A stretch of DNA of 64,000 bases from the NCBI RefSeq assembly GCF_902686445.1, contig NC_062217.1, positions 82,293,258-82,357,257 on the forward strand. The letters run 5' to 3'. A program made the position numbers and the translations under genes. The DNA comes from Sciurus carolinensis (lineage: Eukaryota > Chordata > Mammalia > Rodentia > Sciuridae). Below the pieces are notes generated by a model that did not search any database, had not been told where the DNA came from, and was given only the letters and a program-made list of their open reading frames with translations. Of this stretch, positions 58,724-64,000 are shown piece after piece; position 1 is the stretch's first letter, and each line of letters starts with the position of its first letter.

Positions 58724-58879
58724 CCATTAAATCATCTTTATTTTTAAAAAATATTTTTAGTTGTCAATGGATCTTTATTTATTTATATGTGGAATGGAGG
58801 ATGGAGCCCAGGGCCTCACACATGCCAGGTAAGTGCTCTACCGCTGAGCCACAACTCCAGCCCCATTAAATCATCTTTA
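58724..58879 (-). mobile_element. ID SINE with TSD
   Basis: 17-bp perfect TSD CCATTAAATCATCTTTA at 58724-58740 and 58863-58879. The body is a reverse-complement ID (gtaagtgctctaccgctgag). Confidence 0.96.
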
Positions 58880-60814
58880 ATCCAAACTTCTCTGCCTTAA
58901 ATTAGAAACATTACCTAAAATGAAATCATCACTTCTTCCCACCCTTCAGGGAGTGTCTGTTCTGCAATCTGTGGTCTCCTTCCCAAGCCTTGTCCAAGTC
59001 CCTATCCATCTTCAACAGCCTTCCTATCATGTAGAACATCTAGGAAGTCTCATAGGGAAATTCACCATTCCTCAGCAACCTCTCAACACTAGGGATGTTT
59101 CCTTAAACCCAGATTCCAATTTACTGATAAATTAAGTGAAGACTATTTCAGTACAGTTGGATTCTTTCCTTTATAATCTGCCACAGTATTCTTCAAAGGG
59201 TGTATTTTGAAGCCATATTTAGGCAATAGTTTAAATTATAGGAATTGGATTTTCACATATGTGTCATCTTCCCATTATATTTTAATGTCCTTATGGACAA
59301 TTTCTTTTTCTTTTCTTAAATCCCAGGTGTCTTGACTCATACATAGTTACTCAATCATAGTTGCTGAATGACTGAATGAACAAGAGTCAATGAGGAAAAA
59401 CAATTTGCTGCCCTTTCCTCAATAGCAACAGGGCAATGTGTACAGGAGGATACAATTAATGCTTTGGGGTGGAAGTCTGACTAACAGTTCTTAAGAGTTC
59501 ACAAAGAGTAAATTTGCTAAGAAACTTCAATTTGATCTCATTCTTCAACTCTCCATGTCTATCAGTTAGCTGGGGGGTCAGGAAGCTTTGTATGTAGCAA
59601 CATATCATGAGTAGATCCATGTAAGAATTATCAGGGTTGACACTGACAGTTAGTAACACTGTCAGGTCTTGTCAGTTTTGTTTATGAGCCAATTTCTCTG
59701 GGGTACACAATGAAATGATAGAAAGTGACTTTAATTAGGGCCCCAAGGTCAAAAGCATGTTCGATGCTTAGAATTTAGTGCAGCAGACCTGAGTGTGCCT
59801 TTATGCCCATCCCCTCAATTTTCTTACATCTAATTCAAGACCTGGTTACCCATGAGGACAATTCATGGAACTTGCATTTGGAAATTGGGAGAGATGTTGT
59901 AGAAAAGAGGTCTTCCCATGTGATTAGCCTAATTTTCTTTATGTGTTAACTTGGGATTCACGAAGGGCACACAGTGCATTTCCATGTATTTCAAATGTGG
60001 AAGAAAAGTTTATTCTAATTAGTTAACCATAGATGAGCATGGAAACTGAGAAAAGAGTTAACTAGAGTGGTTATTAGTTAAAACTTATGGACAGCAGTAT
60101 TTAATCAGGTAGTGTGTTCCTAACACAATTCTTGAATCTCCACTGTACGTTTGGCTTTACTTATCTACAAGTTATGCATCCAAGAATCCAACCATCTGAA
60201 CATTGAAAATATTCCGAAAAAACCAATTGCATCTGTACTGAATACATATACAGCATTTAGGTCTAGTCCTTAGTCCCTAAAGAACACAATATAATGACTA
60301 CTTATGTAGCATTTACATTGTATTAGACATTACAAGTAAGCTAGAGATGAGTTAAACTAAGAAGAAGGATGTATACAGGCTGTATGCAAGTACTGTGCCA
60401 TTTTACATAAGGGATTTGATATTGGTACCCAAAGGAGGTCCTGGAAAAAATCCGCTGTGGTCTTGGAGGGTGACTTATATTTGCTGCATGGTAGTAAGAG
60501 GCATTGTTAGTGTTCAGTGGGCTTTGGGATATTTGCTTGAGAAGTAGTCGACACCTGGGACGTGACATAATGATGGGCCAGTCACCCTTCCTGGAGTCCC
60601 AGGCGTTCCTCAGCCCCCGCCTTTGTCTCCTCTTCTGCTTCAGTCTTTTTCTCTTTGTGTGAAGGTTCATGTCAAATTCAGAAGCCTTGTCTGAATGTGT
60701 TCACAGACAAATGTATGGCCAAAGTCAGAAACGTTCACCACTACTTTAAATAATCAGTCCTGAATGGAGATGGGGGAAACCAGTGCCAAAAAAGGCTTGT
60801 AAAAGTCCAGTGTC
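58880..60814. other. Unassigned unique sequence
   Basis: No repeat or gene recognised in about 1.9 kb. A basic 109-codon minus-strand frame (60341-60670) has no identity. Confidence 0.4.
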
Positions 60815-61030
60815 AATCTTAATCCCAAAAGGCATAGTCAATCACAAATGCCATGATCCCGAGTAGGGAAATCCTAAAAGACAAAATCCCTGAAGTCTAA
60901 AATCCTGAGAAAAATCACAATCCTGAAAGACTGAAATCCCAAATGTTGAAAACCTGAAAACCAAACACCACAATTTCCAGGGAGCAAAAAAAGAAGACAT
61001 ATTGGAATCATGTCTTTTGGGATTATGATA
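60815..61030. repeat. Periodic AATCC-type element with inverted ends
   Basis: About eight or nine degenerate units of about 14-19 bp, each beginning AATCCY, from 60821 to about 60960. The 16-base arm TAATCCCAAAAGGCAT (60820-60835) is inverted at 61010-61025 with one mismatch. It may be a non-autonomous DNA transposon. Family not recognised. Confidence 0.6.
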
Positions 61031-62919
61031 GGCACCAAAATAATTTACCTGAGTAAATTTTTATTTTGTACATTGTCATAAAGATAAAGCTTTAGCAACA
61101 GAAGTCAGTTCACATATATTTTCCAAATGATATTAGGGACTTAAATCGCTATTTTCATATGTATATGTACATGGATGTCAATTTATTGGTATAAAATATT
61201 GAAGAAAGTGAGATTTACAACAAGTTATGAAAACATTTTGTTGCTATGATGTTTAATACGTGGTTCAGTTCTTTTGTTTTACGATCCTTTTACAACCTGA
61301 AATTTTTTATAATGTTCATCATACATTGTAACAATATATTTATTTGTATGACTGCCTGAGCCTGGCCCTCTTCTCTTTCCTCTGGATTGCAATCTCCATG
61401 AAGAACAGATAGATCAACTCTGCCCTTTGCTTCATTTTATTCCTAACAATACCTGATCCCCTAGTAGACTCTCTAATAAATTCTTTAAATAAACAAATAA
61501 TTTTTTAAAAATATGCAATGTACTACACTATTAACATGTCAGCATTATTTTTCACAATTCACTGTTCTATGTGATTCATCTTTGCATCACATCCAGTACT
61601 AAAAGTACAAATCGTTTAAAGACTTTTCATTTTATGCATTTTTTGTAAATTCAACTCCACAAAAGGGCATTATTACAATATTGACTTTTTTGCAAGCATT
61701 GTGCATCTATGTAAAAATGTTGAAACTTTCTCAATAAACAAAGAGGTGTTCTTTCTGTACATCTGCGTTTGCAAAAGATAAAATTTCTCGAGATCTCTGC
61801 TCTTTGGGTGACTCCATACATGGAGGTGGTTAATCAAGGGTTTTGATTCAACTCATCAAAGCAATTAGGTTGTCCTTCAGGGTATTTCATATGACCTCAG
61901 TTGTAAGTCAGGGTGCACACATTTACGAACATATTACCTTTCATCTATTTCTTTATGAATACATTTCATCTATTCATAACTATATATCTATGTGACTGTC
62001 ACCAGTATACGTATGTTTGTTGCAAAACACAAATTATTATTTATTACCCATTTTATTATGTAAAATAACGTATGAAGTGTCTGTAACATTTTGTTTATCA
62101 AATAAATCTCCTTTCAAAAATCACTTTCAGAGTTAGTTCTGAAAGTGTCTTGATGTAAAAAGATATAAATATATGAATTTACATATATGAATGCCTACTC
62201 ATCTTTTCCATTCTCATTTTCCCTATGTTTTATTTTCCTCATCTACCTATTTTAAATTTTCTTTCGGTTATTAGATTGTAGGTATTTATATATGCATCTA
62301 AAATTCTTTTTGAGCCAAAGTATGATTTAAATATAACAATAGCATATTTACAAGGATATAGTGACAGCTAGCATTAGCATTTCCAAATTTTAAAGTAAAA
62401 ATGAATTACAATATGTGTAGCAGAAAATAACCTGCCTTAAATAACATCTCCCTATAGATGTTATTAGGATATGTGGGTCCTTGGAGAATGGAGCCATATT
62501 TGTGGCATCCCGTCTAGAAAACAAGGTTGTAAATTAAATTTCTCTTCAATCTAAGGGGAACCTTAAAGAGGTTTATTTTTAAGGTTTGCACAGATTTATT
62601 TCAGCCTAATCTTCACTCTGGGCAATTTCATCTTCCAACCTGTTCTTTGCCTATCTTTTAATTGCCCTGCCATTTCATTTTTCCTATTTCTCCAATGTAT
62701 CTGATGCCCAAGGTATTTTATAGATTGCTCTAAAAACTGCGTTTGGAACATTGGAATATTTGTTGATGACTCCTTTTGGGTTCTTATTCAGAAAGACCTA
62801 TTTCTAGGCATTGGAACCTGACAGCGTCAGGTATAAAGATATTTGGCTTCTTTCCAAGTTCTGGAATTGGGGAAGAGGGCAAAGGAATAAAGTATCTGTG
62901 TGGGAGTGAGGAGGATACA
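61031..62919. other. AT-rich unassigned sequence
   Basis: No recognised feature except the hairpin at 62122-62147. Confidence 0.45.
62122..62147. repeat. Perfect short inverted repeat
   Basis: 10-bp stem CACTTTCAGA / TCTGAAAGTG around a 6-nt loop (GTTAGT). Function unknown. Confidence 0.8.
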
Positions 62920-62937
62920 ACCTCCAGGGGGCGCTCT
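62920..62937 (+). promoter_or_regulatory. CTCF-like motif
   Basis: CCTCCAGGGGGCGCTCTG has one difference (T for A at the third base) from the well-known CCACCAGGGGGCGCT core. It lies in a GC-richer island within AT-rich surroundings. Binding is inferred only. Confidence 0.55.
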
Positions 62938-63604
62938 GCTGAAGGACAAGGATAGAGTCCTCTGGAGAGCAGTTGCCACAGGGAGGTGGGAGGGCAGTTC
63001 CTCTTCAGCTCTAACTCCCAATGCCCAGAGGACAACCTGGGCTCAGCTCCCCGGTGGTTGTGTCTCTCCCAATCCAGAGCTTTTAGGGGCAGTGGACAAG
63101 GAAGTATGAGGCTCTGTGAACCCTTTCTATCTTTCACTGCTGTGACCTTGAAGTGACCCAGGAGACATTGGGCTGGAACCCAGGAGCCATACTTCCTTTA
63201 CTTTTGTATAAGAGAAGGATAATATGTCCTTAGGACTGTTCTATTATTAAAGAGTCAGCAAACAACAGGAATCTTTTTCATTTGCTTCAACATGGTTTGT
63301 TGCTGCCAAAAGTAGTGCATACCCTGAAGGAGGATGGAGCTTTAGAAACAGCAGGGCATTGGGGAGAGGCATTTGAATCTTAGCTCCATTGTGTAATGTA
63401 CTGTATGTTGTTGGCAAGGAAATCAACCTCCCAGATCCCCTTTTGGACCTGTAAATGGCTCTAGCAGTAGCTCTAACAATGAGATAATGCATGCAGAGGG
63501 CCAGCCTGGCGCCTCAGTGGACATTAGCCTCCCTTTGCACCCTATTTGCCTTTGCAGGGAAAGAATGATGGGCGAGTGATAAGAATTGGAAAACAAAGTT
63601 AGTC
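62938..63604. other. Unique sequence, somewhat GC-rich
   Basis: Overlapping short frames at 62784-63137 without recognisable identity. No repeat seen. Confidence 0.4.
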
Positions 63605-63998
63605 TCTATGATCTAGCAACCAACACTTTCAGAGGATACTTCTATAGGTTTATCACCTCTGAAGTTCAAGTTGAAATTTAATCACCAATATGAAATATTA
63701 AGAGGTAGGACCAGGTGGAACATTTAAGAGATAATTAGAACTCTGCCCTCAAGAATAGATCAATGCATTCATGGGATTAATGGGTAATGGATTAATGGAT
63801 TAATGGGTTATCTTAAGACAGTCTGCTATAAAAGCTGATTTGGGCAGGTCTCCCATGCATGTGATGCCTTTGCTACTTCAGGATCCTGCCAGCAAGAAGC
63901 TATTACTCCATATAACCCATAGACTTTGGAAAAGAATCAGAGTCAAAATAAACCCCTTTTGTTTATAAATTATCCATCTGTGGTATTATGTTGTTAGT
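63605..63998 (+). mobile_element. MaLR LTR
   Basis: Order: 'ttgaaatttaatcaccaata', 'taagaggtaggaccaggtgg', a short 'ggattaatgg' tandem (63770-63806), 'gaatcagagtcaaaataaac', end 'tctgtggtattatgttgtta'. It reaches almost to the window edge. Confidence 0.8.
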
Positions 63999-64000
63999 AA

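Noticed and set aside
60341..60670. Basic 109-codon minus-strand frame
   Set aside because: No recognisable domain, no upstream context; consistent with chance.
1..64000. CRISPR array, operon, riboswitch or other prokaryotic system
   Set aside because: Sequence is mammalian by its SINE, LINE and LTR content. No regularly spaced repeat-spacer array was seen.

Overview
This window is vertebrate, mammalian, repeat-dominated DNA with no recognisable active protein-coding gene. The best guess for the organism is a squirrel-like rodent (Sciuridae: ground squirrel, marmot or relative). The basis is the SINE set. There are several ID elements (tRNA-Ala/BC1-like body) and many composite SINEs in which a 7SL-derived B1 is joined to an ID-like part (B1-dID), together with rodent L1s, MaLR LTRs, Tigger-type DNA transposons and ancient mammalian L1M. 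No intron-containing host gene was seen, so this is a gene desert or the inside of a very long intron.

Layout. 1-3.65 kb: an old rodent L1 on the minus strand, split by a B1-dID and by a block holding a MaLR LTR and a second L1 fragment. 3.7-10.4 kb: ancient L1M pieces, an ERV LTR and a 5'-inverted (twin-primed) L1. 10.4-22.8 kb: mostly unique or AT-rich DNA with MaLR LTRs, IDs, a Tigger-like element, an ERV LTR inside an L1M, and a short L1 3' end with a clean target-site duplication (TSD). 22.8-36.9 kb: L1M on the minus strand, interrupted by younger L1s, including a long decayed one at 30.3-35.8 kb that keeps its promoter.

37.4-48.9 kb is the most informative part. An ancient L1M was interrupted by (a) a processed ALKBH8 pseudogene with 3' UTR, poly(A) and TSD, which was itself hit by an L1 3' end carrying about 1 kb of 3'-transduced flank, and (b) a nearly intact full-length L1 (42.14-48.27 kb). 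In that L1, ORF1 and ORF2 are each broken by a single missing base in a short T-run (+ strand). Its 5' UTR holds a 459-bp-spaced duplication with a YY1-type site in each copy, and a long open frame on the antisense strand.

49-64 kb: largely unique sequence with an ERV LTR that still keeps a His-type primer binding site, B1-dID and ID SINEs, a 300-bp Tigger-like MITE, MaLR LTRs, an inverted/periodic AATCC-type element and a strong CTCF-like motif near 62.93 kb.

The genes here do not form a pathway. The content is a record of retrotransposition: L1 machinery acting on itself, on SINEs and on a host mRNA (ALKBH8). Repeat family names come from recognition of consensus features without a database search, so subfamily labels are tentative and most edges are good to about 10-30 bp.
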